Origin: Bacillota bacterium | GTDB lineage: Bacteria; Bacillota; Clostridia; Clostridiales; Clostridiaceae | Reading direction: 5' to 3' | Assembly (NCBI GenBank): GCA_021781655.1 | Contig: JAJXWJ010000018.1 | Coordinates: 1-51,613, forward strand | DNA: 51,613 nucleotides | Shown: positions 1-8,070 of the stretch, one piece after another | Layout of the letters: each line of letters starts with the position of its first letter | How positions within the stretch are numbered: the stretch's first letter is position 1 | Notes under the pieces: generated by a model | Told to the model about the DNA's origin: nothing | Seen by the model: only the letters and a program-made list of their open reading frames with translations | Databases searched by the model: none | Program-made: the position numbers and the translations under genes

Positions 1-2
1 AA

Positions 3-137
3 AAGACTTTTCTAAAGGATAGAAAAGGACAAAAGGTAAATTTGGCATTGGGCATGACTACCGAAACAAGGGTAGATTATGACAAGATAACATATATGAA
101 ATACTTTTTAGAGCAGATAGGAATTAAGTTTGATTAA
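3..137 (+). CDS. C-terminal end of a probable HlyD-type secretion adaptor (partial)
   Basis: The window opens inside a reading frame that stays open for 44 codons and stops at 135-137. The visible tail contains GQKVNLALGMTTETRV followed by a short KYFLEQIGIKFD end. A glycine-methionine turn followed by a beta strand and a short basic/hydrophobic tail is how many HlyD-family membrane fusion proteins of bacteriocin ABC exporters end. The next gene encodes a double-glycine-leader peptide, which would be the natural cargo of such an exporter. The assignment rests on 44 residues and context only; the start lies outside the window, and another beta-rich envelope protein is possible. Confidence 0.4.
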   Translation, partial: KTFLKDRKGQKVNLALGMTTETRVDYDKITYMKYFLEQIGIKFD

Positions 138-261
138 TTAGCTATTGGAAGTAATTATAGCTTATAAGGGTTAGTGCGCATAAACCTCGTAATTCTATAA
201 GTTGCTTTTAATATATATACAAAAAAATAATAAAATGGTAAAATGAGAGGAGAATTTATTT

Positions 262-642
262 ATGAGTACAATGGCTTTACAATTACCTAGTAGTTTTGTT
301 GATGTTGAAAGTGAGGAAATGGAATATGTTGATGGAGGGAATGGATGGTGGAATTCTGTTCCAGTTGTTGCCGGTGCAATAGATATTCTTATAGGTTTCG
401 TTCCAGTAATTGGTGAATTGAATGATTTAAGTGAAGCTGGTAAGTTGGTTAGGGCTGGAAGAACTTATATCAGGACAGGAGTGCAGGTTGCACTAAATGA
501 AGCAAAGATTGCAGTTTCTAGTGCAATGTTAGATGGTATAACTAATGCACTTACTGTAGTCTCTGGTGTTTCGATAGGTACTGCAATAGCAGTAGCAATA
601 GACCATTTAGATGGTAAACCAGATGGTTATTGTTTTGGTTAG
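262..642 (+). CDS. Double-glycine-leader bacteriocin-like secreted protein
   Basis: This is a 126-aa protein. Residues 1-26 look like a double-glycine leader: an acidic stretch (FVDVESEEMEYVDGG) ends in Gly25-Gly26, the cleavage site used by C39-peptidase ABC exporters. Cleavage would release a mature part of about 100 aa starting NGWWNSV. That part has two glycine/alanine/valine-rich hydrophobic stretches (about residues 35-50 and 95-112) around a charged amphipathic middle. It is long for a class II bacteriocin, and only one cysteine is present (position 124), so disulfide or lanthionine crosslinks are unlikely. A purine-rich ribosome site (AGAGGAGA) precedes the ATG. The upstream partial gene resembles an exporter adaptor and the downstream gene encodes a membrane protein, a layout typical of bacteriocin plus immunity. 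The leader call is firm; the killing role is inferred. Confidence 0.65.
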   Translation: MSTMALQLPSSFVDVESEEMEYVDGGNGWWNSVPVVAGAIDILIGFVPVIGELNDLSEAGKLVRAGRTYIRTGVQVALNEAKIAVSSAMLDGITNALTVVSGVSIGTAIAVAIDHLDGKPDGYCFG

Positions 643-722
643 TTAATTAGTATATAAATTTATTCTAAATTTAGTGTCGGTATTAATATATCGACACTAA
701 TTCTATAAAAAGGGAGTATTTT

Positions 723-1355
723 ATGACAATCAATGATATATTAATATATTCAATTATTAATTTTATATTTACCATGATATCATATTTAGCGGTATATAAA
801 ATAGCTTATAAAGAACGAATTAATAAAATTTTTATAGTTCCCAATATTATGTTCATCATAGTTATTATTTATAGTATAGTGCTTATACTTAATAGAAGTC
901 CTTACGAAGTAATTGCTTTGGCAGTGATTCCTAATATTATTCTAGTAATTATTATGTATCCATTTAGCAGATATTTATCAAAAAAAATTATGAGAATGAA
1001 GAAAATCAATAATGTTATTTTGATAAATAAAGAAAGTCTTAATTTGGAATTGTCAATATATCATCGTAAATTTAGCGATAATGAATTAAATGAAATTGCA
1101 AAAATATTGAATAATTTTTTTGCAAGATTTACGGAGGTGTATCATAAAAATACTTTAAATCCGATATCAATATTTTGCACAAAAAAAGAGGATGTTTGTG
1201 TAGTACAGTTTTCAATAATTTTTATAGATGATAGTTCAGAAGATAGTAATGAATTAATAAAAGTATTTAAATTGATTGGCGAAGAATCAAATGGAGAATT
1301 TAAATTATTAAATAAATTTAAATGTGGATATCTACAAATTGAGTATTTAATTTAA
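723..1355 (+). CDS. Membrane protein of unknown function, immunity candidate
   Basis: This is a 210-aa protein I do not recognise. The first 95 residues contain three strongly hydrophobic segments (about 6-27, 37-57 and 62-85) followed by a basic KKIMRMKK stretch, so the C-terminal 110 residues are probably cytoplasmic. That soluble part is lysine/asparagine-rich with alternating helices and strands and no recognisable catalytic motif. The gene lies 80 bp downstream of the double-glycine peptide on the same strand, behind an AAAGGGAG ribosome site. Its position and topology would suit a self-immunity protein, but nothing in the sequence proves this. Its base composition is even lower in GC than the neighbouring core genes, in line with an acquired patch. 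Confidence 0.5.
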   Translation: MTINDILIYSIINFIFTMISYLAVYKIAYKERINKIFIVPNIMFIIVIIYSIVLILNRSPYEVIALAVIPNIILVIIMYPFSRYLSKKIMRMKKINNVILINKESLNLELSIYHRKFSDNELNEIAKILNNFFARFTEVYHKNTLNPISIFCTKKEDVCVVQFSIIFIDDSSEDSNELIKVFKLIGEESNGEFKLLNKFKCGYLQIEYLI

Positions 1356-1499
1356 AATTAGAGTATTATTTTTGATTTAATAAAAAAACTATTACCTAAA
1401 TATGTTGAGTAAAGATCCAAAAACAGTAAGTCTTGCAGAACTTCGAATGAAAAAGATTCTTGATGATACGAGTATGCTATATATCTTACATTAAAGAAT

Positions 1500-2457
1500 C
1501 TACATTTTGAAACATAATCTTTGTAAAACTTGTTCTGGAATTTTATTGACATAATCAATAAAATTTATAACTGCAAACTTAATCTTTTTTACCGAACTGA
1601 AAAATACATTATTAATTGTATCATCTTTAAGCCAACCCCATAAACCTTCTGTGAGATTAAGATTTGGACTGTAGGGTGGCAAGAAATTTAATGTTAGTCT
1701 ATCTGAATTCTTTGCTAAAAATGGTTGTAATAATTTTGCATGATGAATACGAGAATTATCCAATACCAATATTATTTTTCCGGTTGGATAAAACTCTAGA
1801 ACCTTTTGAAGAAAACGCAAAAATGCATGTACATCATATTTTTCCTCTTCACTGCAAATAACATGGCTCGTTTCATAATTTAAAACACCTAATAATTTTA
1901 CTCCCCAGTGCTTACCTGTTGTAGGGATTATACGTTGGTGTCCTTTTAAAAACCATGTTTTAGATATAGATTGATAGTCTCTGATCATTGATTCATCTTC
2001 AAAGAGGATATGCTCAATTTCACCATCAATCAGTTTTTTTTATAGTTTCAAATTCCTGTTTAAATTCTTCTTGCTTTTCAGGATTGGCTTTGTTTAACGC
2101 ATATGTCGGTCTTGTATAACTCAAATTAAGCCGACGTAAAGCGTCAAGCATACCACTATGGCTATATTTAACTTTGAAATTTGCATAAACCCATTTGCAG
2201 ATAAGATTGCAATCCCAATTTTTCCTTGGAGCAAAGCCCACTTAATCAGGAGTGTTGTTAATATAAATTCCGACTGTGTGTTCACAAAGATTTTCCATGC
2301 TTGCGATATCCTTGTTTAGATACCCTTGAAGAAGATGATAAATAACCATATAACGTATATGCATTCTTCTATCTTTATTTTCTTTAATTGCATTTTTTAT
2401 TTTTTGTATTTTAGGATCATCCTCTTTAGGAAATGGTTTTGCTTTAATTCTTACCAT
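1500..2457 (-). pseudogene. IS630-family transposase, broken by a stop codon and a frameshift
   Basis: Three consecutive minus-strand frames together make one IS630-type transposase. 2242-2457 carries the N-terminal helix-turn-helix. 2026-2241 continues in the same frame after an in-frame TAA at 2242-2244. 1500 to about 2033 encodes the DDE catalytic domain in another frame. The catalytic residues are visible: FEDES (first Asp), LVLDNSRIHHA (second Asp) and PNLNLTEGLWGWLK (Glu). The frame change falls at a run of eight A's (2034-2041 on the complement), where one base fewer gives a continuous ...KKLIDGEIEH... reading. A slippage-prone A-run could be programmed, but the separate TAA argues that the copy is dead. 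I could not find convincing terminal inverted repeats, so the element boundaries are unknown. Confidence 0.8.
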
Positions 2458-2850
2458 AAATATACCACCGTTTCATAACTTATTGGTATAAATAGTATAT
2501 TCGACATGGTTTTAATAAACCTCTTTTACTTACAAATAATATAAAATATTAACCAAACGACTTGTGTAAAATCTTTATCGGAAAATATATAGTTATTCAA
2601 AGGTTAAAGATTTTATATAATTTAAGTAGCATTTAGATTTAACAAAATAAATAATATAGAGCAATTTTTTAATTAAGATGAACTTATATTCAATAAATTT
2701 GATATAAACTTCCAGAAGTACGGGAAATAAGTTCTTGTTTACATTTTATTGGATTGAATTTCGCTTTTTTATTCTAACCCTAAAAGTATATTATAGATTC
2801 ACTCACAGAATTAGTTTTTAAATTTGAAAGAATAAAAGGAGAATATTATA
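2458..2850. other. Long AT-rich intergenic stretch
   Basis: There is no credible coding sequence here on either strand. The part nearest 2457 should hold the upstream end of the decayed insertion sequence. An inverted repeat of the type TAAAATCTTTA...TTAAAGATTTTA lies around 2573-2619, with a loop of about 25 nt; it could be a weak hairpin. The last 20 bases carry the ribosome site (AAAAGGAG) of the next gene. Otherwise I see nothing specific. Confidence 0.5.
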
Positions 2851-3138
2851 ATGATTATTCTAAATTCAATAATTGGTTTAATAGTTGCTGTAATTACAAC
2901 ATGTGCAATACTATTTAACTACAAAAAAATGATGATTTTTAATTCTAAAAAGATAATTTCTATTATATTATTTTTAGGTTTAACATTTATTATTATAGTT
3001 TTTAAATCTATATTGGGATATTTTAACATTATCACCCAGATAATAAGTGGGATATTAAGTCCTATAACCATAAGTCTACTTATTTATATTGTATTTGGTA
3101 AAAATAAATATAGAAAGCAAAAGAATGTACAGTTTTAA
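2851..3138 (+). CDS. Small three-helix membrane protein, unknown
   Basis: This is a 95-aa protein that I do not recognise. It consists almost entirely of three hydrophobic helices (about 3-22, 35-54 and 60-83), with short lysine-rich connectors and a basic tail (GKNKYRKQK), implying a cytoplasmic C terminus. The start is supported by AAAAGGAG eight bases upstream. It is a stand-alone gene between a dead insertion sequence and a convergent pair, with a terminator-like hairpin about 110 bp downstream. Small three-helix proteins near bacteriocin genes are often immunity proteins, but here the link is only proximity. Confidence 0.55.
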   Translation: MIILNSIIGLIVAVITTCAILFNYKKMMIFNSKKIISIILFLGLTFIIIVFKSILGYFNIITQIISGILSPITISLLIYIVFGKNKYRKQKNVQF

Positions 3139-3244
3139 TAATAAGTGTGGATATGACGTAAATCTTATAGGTAGTTTTGTTTGTGGAAAATTTATAGGTA
3201 TAGTGTAGAAATACAACCAGTAAATAAATACTAGTTATAGTATG

Positions 3245-3282
3245 AAAAATCCAATATTTATTTATGAAGTATTGGATTTTTT
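3245..3282. terminator. Bidirectional rho-independent terminator
   Basis: AAAAATCCAATA pairs with TATTGGATTTTT across a 13-nt loop, flanked by A's on the left and T's on the right. It can therefore terminate both the small membrane gene ending at 3138 and the minus-strand pair ending at 3320. Confidence 0.8.
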
Positions 3283-3319
3283 GTTGTATGAAATTATGTT
3301 TAAAAGGCGAATGCTAGAT

Positions 3320-3535
3320 TTAAGACTCTTCGTGATAAAATCGCTTTCCAGTATTAGGATTATAATATACCCTTAACTTGCAACCAGTTTTTGGGTCTAT
3401 ATTAACTTCTTCTGTTCTTACGTAACCTTCAGGAATTTTAAAACCTTGGCTTTTTTTGTATCTTTTATCCCAAACAAAGTAAGAAACAATAGCCAAAATT
3501 ATAATTCCTAGTTGAAATAAAATATAAAAAATCAT
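3320..3535 (-). CDS. Small membrane-anchored protein, unknown
   Basis: This is a 71-aa protein. One hydrophobic N-terminal helix (residues 2-22) is followed by a basic stop-transfer stretch (DKRYKKSQG) and a 45-residue soluble tail. The tail contains a VDPKTG...VYYNPNTGKRFYHEE pattern that looks like a small beta hairpin module. The gene starts three bases after the stop of the YbjQ-like gene, and its ribosome site overlaps the end of that gene, so the two are almost certainly cotranscribed. I do not recognise a family. The tight coupling suggests it acts with the YbjQ-like protein, perhaps as its membrane partner. Confidence 0.6.
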   Translation of the reverse strand: MIFYILFQLGIIILAIVSYFVWDKRYKKSQGFKIPEGYVRTEEVNIDPKTGCKLRVYYNPNTGKRFYHEES

Positions 3536-3538
3536 TTT

Positions 3539-3859
3539 CTATTCCTTCTCAATAACAACAGCAGTACCATATGCCAAAACTTCACTCATATATTGACCTA
3601 TTTCACTAGAATCAAACCTCATCATTACAATAGCATTAGCTCCCATGGCAGCCCCGTTTTCAACTAGACGATCGATTGCTTGTTTACGAGCATCCTCAAG
3701 CATAACAGTATATTCATGAATTTCTCCACCAACTATGCTTCTAAGACTAGCAGTAATATTTCCACCTAAGCCACGACTTCTTACTACCAAACCAAAAACT
3801 TGACCTTTCACTTCTTTAACCTTATAACCTGAAATATTTTCTGTAGTAACAACTAACAT
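3539..3859 (-). CDS. YbjQ-family (UPF0145) protein
   Basis: This 106-aa protein matches the YbjQ/UPF0145 family in length and pattern. It has an N-terminal VVTTENISGYKV strand, the conserved RSRGLGGNITASLRSIVGGE segment, a central helix with A..R....GANA, and a C-terminal strand ending in AYGTAVVI. Members form a pentameric ring-like fold and their biochemical role is unknown; some are linked to heavy-metal or stress genes. A strong AGGAGG ribosome site lies eight bases before the ATG. The gene heads a two-gene unit with the small membrane protein that follows it. Confidence 0.88.
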   Translation of the reverse strand: MLVVTTENISGYKVKEVKGQVFGLVVRSRGLGGNITASLRSIVGGEIHEYTVMLEDARKQAIDRLVENGAAMGANAIVMMRFDSSEIGQYMSEVLAYGTAVVIEKE

Positions 3860-4106
3860 TTTTTATACCTCCTAGGTTTTTTGCATATTTCCATCTTATA
3901 TAGATATAATATTACCATTCTAATTAACAGTAAACATATTTTGCTTACAATATACAAATAATAATTGAGAATGTCGTTTATCATGCTTAAGAATAACAAG
4001 TTATATGTTTCGATTAAGTAAAATTATTAAAGATTTAAAATAAATGTAACAATTATTGGATATAATATAATTAAATAATACTTTAAAAAAGGGGGCTTAT
4101 GAGTGT

Positions 4107-4568
4107 ATGAGGAGCATTACCTATGGCGAAGTAGATTTTAACAAGATGATAAAGCTTATAGAAAAATATATTCACTCTGAATCAGAGTTTGAATATAGAG
4201 TATCTATAGGAACAGATTCTCAAAATTTTGATTTAACTAAAGTTGTTATAGTTGCAGCAGTTCATAGGATAGGCAAAGGCGGTATATTTTTTTATGAAAT
4301 AAAAAGGATAAAGAAAATAACAAATATAAGACAAAAAATTTTTTATGAAACCAATTTGAGCCTGAATCTTGCCTTGAAGGTTTCTGAAAGATTTAAGAAA
4401 GATAACTTTGACTATAAGCTTTCTATACATGTAGATGCAGGTGAAGCTGGGAACTCATCAAAGGTAATTCCAGAGATTACAGCCTGGATAAATTCTTTGG
4501 GTTTTGATTGCAAGACCAAGCCATATTCTTATGCAGCTTCTTGTATAGCAAATAGGTACTCAAAATAA
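4107..4568 (+). CDS. YkuK-like RNase H-fold protein (DUF458)
   Basis: This 153-aa protein resembles Bacillus YkuK. It has an SIGTDSQNF motif near residue 33, where the Asp sits at the first strand of an RNase H-like fold. It also has a VDAGEAGNSSKVIPEITAWI segment (about residues 110-130) and ends with KPYSYAASCIANRYSK, all typical of the family. YkuK is usually described as an RNase H-like protein associated with sporulating Firmicutes; its substrate is not established. The gene has its own GGGGG ribosome site 12 bases upstream of the ATG. Its last nine bases overlap the 3' end of the convergent gene at 4560-5090, with no terminator between them. Confidence 0.82.
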   Translation: MRSITYGEVDFNKMIKLIEKYIHSESEFEYRVSIGTDSQNFDLTKVVIVAAVHRIGKGGIFFYEIKRIKKITNIRQKIFYETNLSLNLALKVSERFKKDNFDYKLSIHVDAGEAGNSSKVIPEITAWINSLGFDCKTKPYSYAASCIANRYSK

Positions 4569-5090
4569 ATTAGTTTCAGCTTTATTTACGACTTTATTAT
4601 TTATAAAAACTATAGTCATAGAAGATTTATTATTATTTATCCATGAATATTCATCACATTTGTCATTATAAATATATTGTGCTTCATATATTAATTGTCC
4701 TTGTCCAAACAAGGATTTTATTTTTGTATAGGTCATTCCTACTGTTATCATGTTGAAATCTTTCAAATTTACTTTTGAATTTTGTTTGATTAGTTTGGTT
4801 TCAGCTTTATTTGTAACTTTATTTCCTTGTAATGTAATTGAAATTAATCCTCCTAAGTTGCTTTTCCATGAATATAATTTAGTTGTAACCCCAGAGTTAT
4901 TTACGGATGAGTCTATTTTCCCATCTCCAAGTATTGATTTTACTTCATCATAAGACATTCCCATTTTAATTTGTAAAAAATTTTGCATATTTATTTTATA
5001 CGGAGTTTTGAAGTTTAATTTTAAATAAAACAAAACTGAAGTTATTGATATGGTGATTATTAAAATTGTTATTAAAATTTTATTTTTCAT
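4560..5090 (-). CDS. Membrane-anchored protein with two SmpA/BLIP-like repeats
   Basis: This is a 176-aa protein. Residues 5-24 form an N-terminal membrane segment without a lipobox cysteine. Two similar modules of about 70 residues follow. Each begins with a (I/V)(K/T)(M/V)GM(S/T)Y..(V/I)KS(I/L)(L/F)G.G helix and ends with a YSW......I.F.....V..KAET strand pair. This repeat is characteristic of the small alpha/beta fold shared by SmpA/BamE and beta-lactamase inhibitory protein-like domains (DUF3862 type). In Firmicutes such proteins are extracytoplasmic and mostly uncharacterised. The repeats contain no catalytic residues, so a binding role is more likely than an enzymatic one. It overlaps the end of the convergent YkuK-like gene by nine bases. 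Confidence 0.7.
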   Translation of the reverse strand: MKNKILITILIITISITSVLFYLKLNFKTPYKINMQNFLQIKMGMSYDEVKSILGDGKIDSSVNNSGVTTKLYSWKSNLGGLISITLQGNKVTNKAETKLIKQNSKVNLKDFNMITVGMTYTKIKSLFGQGQLIYEAQYIYNDKCDEYSWINNNKSSMTIVFINNKVVNKAETNLF

Positions 5091-5189
5091 GATTTTTCCT
5101 CTTTAATACAAAGTAGAGAGTTGAAAAGCATAAGAAGATTTTATTTATTCGCAACTCTCTACTTTTAGTTAAATAAATTCTAGTTCATT

Positions 5190-7475
5190 TTATTGTGCAG
5201 AAGAAAAGTTATAGTTATTTGAGTTGTTATTGTCCCAAGTACCGGCATTGTTTTTGAATGCAAGGTTTACTATATAACTTCCTGAAGGAACATTAATTGT
5301 TGCCGACCATCTTCCATCAGGCTGCTTAGTCATTGTAACATCTGAAGCATTTGTCCAAGCATTGTACCCCCAATGTAAAGTAATGGATGTTGCAGATGAA
5401 GCTAAAGCTCCATTATAATAAATTGTGGTTGTTTTTCCGGCAGTTGGTGCAGGAGTTACTTGAACTAAAGGAGTAGAGGAATATACTTGTAAATGCCAAT
5501 CATTGCTGCTGTTATTATCCCAGCTTGAGCCATTTGTAAAATCAAAATCTAATTTTGTTGCAGCAGTTGGAATAGTTATAGTTCCTTCCCAAAAACCGTT
5601 TGAATCTTTAGTCATAGTTACATTAGTAGGGTTTGTCCATCCATTATATCCCAAATGCAAAGAAACGCTGTTTGAACTTGCTAATGAACCACTATAGTAA
5701 ATGGTGAAGCTATTTCCTTGAATAAGCTTACTACTATCATAGTCTACTTTATATCCTGCGGTTGGTGTGTATGAAGAAGTTGAGGTTACAGGTATAGACC
5801 AGTTTGCTGAATTATTAGTGTCCCAGTTAGTACCATCTGTAAAATTTAAGTTTACTGCTGATTTAGCAGTAGTAGGGACTGTTAAAGTAGCTTGCCAAGT
5901 ATTATTTCCAAGTGAAGTCATTGTTGTATTTGTAGTTCCAGCCCAGTTGTCGTATCCCCAGTGAACACTCACATTTGAAGAATTTTGTAAAGCTCCTCCA
6001 GTAGCGGTGTATGTTAAAGTAACAGTTTTTCCAGGTACAGCCGTTGATGGTGACCATGTTACTGTAGGTGAAGGTGTTACATTTTTATATAGTACAATGA
6101 TAGAATCTCCTGGAATGTTACCAGTAATTGTTCCATTGGCAACCGTTAAAGTTGCACTTGCTGTTCCTTGGTTAGTATAGGTTCCGCTTGCAAGATTTGT
6201 AGCACTATTTAAATATGTGCTTCCACCAATGTTTACAATAACAGTACCAACAGTTCCACGGTCAATCAACATGGTTTGATTATTGTTAGTTAATCTTAAA
6301 TATTCATTTTGTCCTACCATTGCATTGTGGAATTTGTTTATTGCAACAACATCTGCATCTTTCCATAAAGCATCGCCCTCATTACCTATAGAGCTTGTAG
6401 GTCTATCAAAAAATAAAGGAGTAGCACCAGCTCTTGAAGCAGCAATAGCCCAACCTAGTTTTCTTTGTGTATCTGTTAAGCTTTTACTTGTTCCGTCTTC
6501 GTAATTATCATGAGTTTCAACAAAGTCAACACAGTTTGCTGGGTTTAATCCGCCCATGCCAGTAGCACCACTCAAATTACCTGAAGTTAATGCATTTCTT
6601 AAATTATATCCATAAGTGCTTGCAGTCACATCCATAAAAGTTTCATAGGCAGCAACATTATCAACGGTTCCATCTTGTAGAATTTCACCATAAGCATATA
6701 AATTTGATCTATTGTTCACTTTTCCTAAAACATTTTCCCAATACTGTCCTGCCCAAGATTGTCCAGCATCAAGACCTAAATCAGTTTCAATATGTTTAGC
6801 TGCATCAAAACGGAAACCGCTTGCACCAGCAGCAACAAGTTGATTTAGGTAAGCAAGTGCTTTGGTTTGTACTGCTGAACTTTGAGTGTCTAAGTCTGGC
6901 ATTCCAATACCTTGTTGAGTTATATCATATCTATTATTCCAATTTGTACACTGACCTAAATTGTGGTATAAACTTGAATTTTGAAAACTTGGGTCTACGG
7001 ATGGGTCAAGTTGATCTGGATTCCCGTTATTTGCCATATGATTCATAACACAATCAACTATAATAGAAATACCATAGTTTTTTGCAGCGGAACATAAGGC
7101 TGAAAAGTCACTTAAGGAGCCAAGTTGTGCATTACCAACAGCTTCATTTGTAGGTTGGTATAATAACCACCACTGAGCAGGATCGGTGCTAGAACTTTTA
7201 GTACCTTGTACAGGAGAAACCTGGATGGATTTATAACCGGCAGCTGCGATATTTGGGAGCTCATTTTTAATAGTATTAAAGGACCAGTCAAAAGCGTGAA
7301 GAATAACTCCGTCTTTAGTTTTGTTTGGTAGGCTACTATTGTTGGTTGCCAAAGTTGAAGCGTATGCCACTGACTGGTTTATGTGATTTGGTAACAGTGA
7401 TACATTGAAGGGAACAGCTATAGCAACAGCTACAACTAAAGTAACTACAGTTTTTGATAGTGCTTTGAATCTCAT
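5190..7475 (-). CDS. Secreted alpha-amylase (GH13) with three starch-binding modules
   Basis: This is a 761-aa exoenzyme that hydrolyses alpha-1,4 bonds in starch. Residues 1-40 are a signal peptide (basic MRFKALSK, hydrophobic core, AYAS cleavage region). The catalytic barrel (about 55-465) shows all four GH13 blocks: DCVMNH at 141-146, GFRFDAAKH with nucleophile Asp224, the acid/base Glu264 in AYGEIL, and FVETHDN with His322-Asp323. Three related modules of about 85 residues follow (about 478-556, 574-660 and 675-760). Each has HWGY..W or HLGYNGW and a final W(D)(N/T)N(N/S)S.N(W/N) motif, which identifies CBM25-type starch-binding domains. The barrel resembles the Bacillus subtilis AmyE type. 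The gene is monocistronic, with an AGGAGG ribosome site and a LacI-type operator upstream. Confidence 0.95.
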   Translation of the reverse strand: MRFKALSKTVVTLVVAVAIAVPFNVSLLPNHINQSVAYASTLATNNSSLPNKTKDGVILHAFDWSFNTIKNELPNIAAAGYKSIQVSPVQGTKSSSTDPAQWWLLYQPTNEAVGNAQLGSLSDFSALCSAAKNYGISIIVDCVMNHMANNGNPDQLDPSVDPSFQNSSLYHNLGQCTNWNNRYDITQQGIGMPDLDTQSSAVQTKALAYLNQLVAAGASGFRFDAAKHIETDLGLDAGQSWAGQYWENVLGKVNNRSNLYAYGEILQDGTVDNVAAYETFMDVTASTYGYNLRNALTSGNLSGATGMGGLNPANCVDFVETHDNYEDGTSKSLTDTQRKLGWAIAASRAGATPLFFDRPTSSIGNEGDALWKDADVVAINKFHNAMVGQNEYLRLTNNNQTMLIDRGTVGTVIVNIGGSTYLNSATNLASGTYTNQGTASATLTVANGTITGNIPGDSIIVLYKNVTPSPTVTWSPSTAVPGKTVTLTYTATGGALQNSSNVSVHWGYDNWAGTTNTTMTSLGNNTWQATLTVPTTAKSAVNLNFTDGTNWDTNNSANWSIPVTSTSSYTPTAGYKVDYDSSKLIQGNSFTIYYSGSLASSNSVSLHLGYNGWTNPTNVTMTKDSNGFWEGTITIPTAATKLDFDFTNGSSWDNNSSNDWHLQVYSSTPLVQVTPAPTAGKTTTIYYNGALASSATSITLHWGYNAWTNASDVTMTKQPDGRWSATINVPSGSYIVNLAFKNNAGTWDNNNSNNYNFSSAQ

Positions 7476-7557
7476 AAAAAAATCCTCCTTAAAATTTAAA
7501 ATTAGTTTAGTTGATGAAAATATTTAATTAATTATCACCTCCAATAAAATGTAATTA

Positions 7558-7573
7558 ATGCAACCGATTGCGC
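7558..7573 (-). promoter_or_regulatory. LacI/CcpA-type operator upstream of the amylase gene
   Basis: ATGCAACCGATTGCGC contains the inverted repeat GCAA-CCGA-TTGC around a central CG, the signature of LacI-family operators. It fits the catabolite-response element pattern (TGNAANCGNWNNCW) except for the last base, and also resembles MalR-type maltose operators. It lies 83 bp before the amylase ATG, just downstream of a plausible TTGTAA...TAAAAT promoter on the minus strand, so binding would block transcription. CcpA itself is encoded at 29040-30038. Confidence 0.65.
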
Positions 7574-7702
7574 TATCTTTATTTTATCATATATTACATT
7601 ATATTTACAATATTTTTAAAATTTTTTATATATTTTTATGCTAATAATAAAAATATTTCCTACTGTTACCGTTATATAAATGCAAAGATGTCTATAATTC
7701 AA

Positions 7703-7731
7703 TTGACAAAAAAAAATTACTATAATATAAT
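7703..7731 (+). promoter_or_regulatory. Sigma-A promoter of ileS
   Basis: A perfect TTGACA (7703-7708) and a perfect TATAAT (7726-7731) are separated by 17 bp. Transcription should begin near 7738, giving a leader of about 330 nt that contains the T-box element. Confidence 0.85.
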
Positions 7732-7789
7732 TTATTCTATGGTAACCTAATTATTTAATAGCAAAGATCAGGAAAAGTAATTATATTTT

Positions 7790-7982
7790 AAGCTTTTAGA
7801 GAGTGGGAGATGGTGAAAACCCATAGCAAAAGTATAAGGAAAATCACCTGTGAGCTGAGAGCTGAATTTTAGTAAGCTTTTTCGTAATCCTGCGTTAATG
7901 GATAGAGTATATTTGTACTTGAAAGTTCATTTTTAGGTGGTATAGCGAGTTTACTTCGTCCTAGTAGGGCGAAGTTTTTTAT
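7790..7982 (+). ncRNA. T-box riboswitch of ileS
   Basis: The leader has the T-box layout. A stem I region begins near 7790 (AGAGAGTGGGAGATGGTGAA). A candidate isoleucine specifier ATC lies at 7843-7845, followed by the GAGCTGAGAGCTGAA segment and a CCTGCGTTAATGG stem II/III region. The T-box itself is AGGTGGTATAGCGAG at 7935-7949. It is followed at once by a terminator hairpin (ACTTCGTCC/GGGCGAAGT, 7953-7975) and a T-run. Uncharged tRNA-Ile would pair with the specifier and the T-box bulge, favouring the antiterminator and ileS expression. The element class is clear; the exact specifier position is a reading by eye. Confidence 0.92.
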
Positions 7983-8070
7983 TTTTGCAAAATAATATAG
8001 GCATCTTAAAAAAATAAAAAGTATTTATAGAATTTTTTTAGCTAGGCTTAATCTGAAAGGAGTAAAGTTA

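Noticed and set aside
1402-1494. A 30-codon plus-strand frame (MLSKDPKTVSLAELR...) beside the insertion sequence
   Set aside because: No ribosome site and too short to judge; it may be a fragment of a disrupted gene, but nothing supports a call.
7568-7750. A 60-codon plus-strand frame between the amylase and ileS
   Set aside because: It covers the amylase operator and the ileS promoter, is composed of low-complexity Tyr/Ile/Lys, and has no ribosome site.
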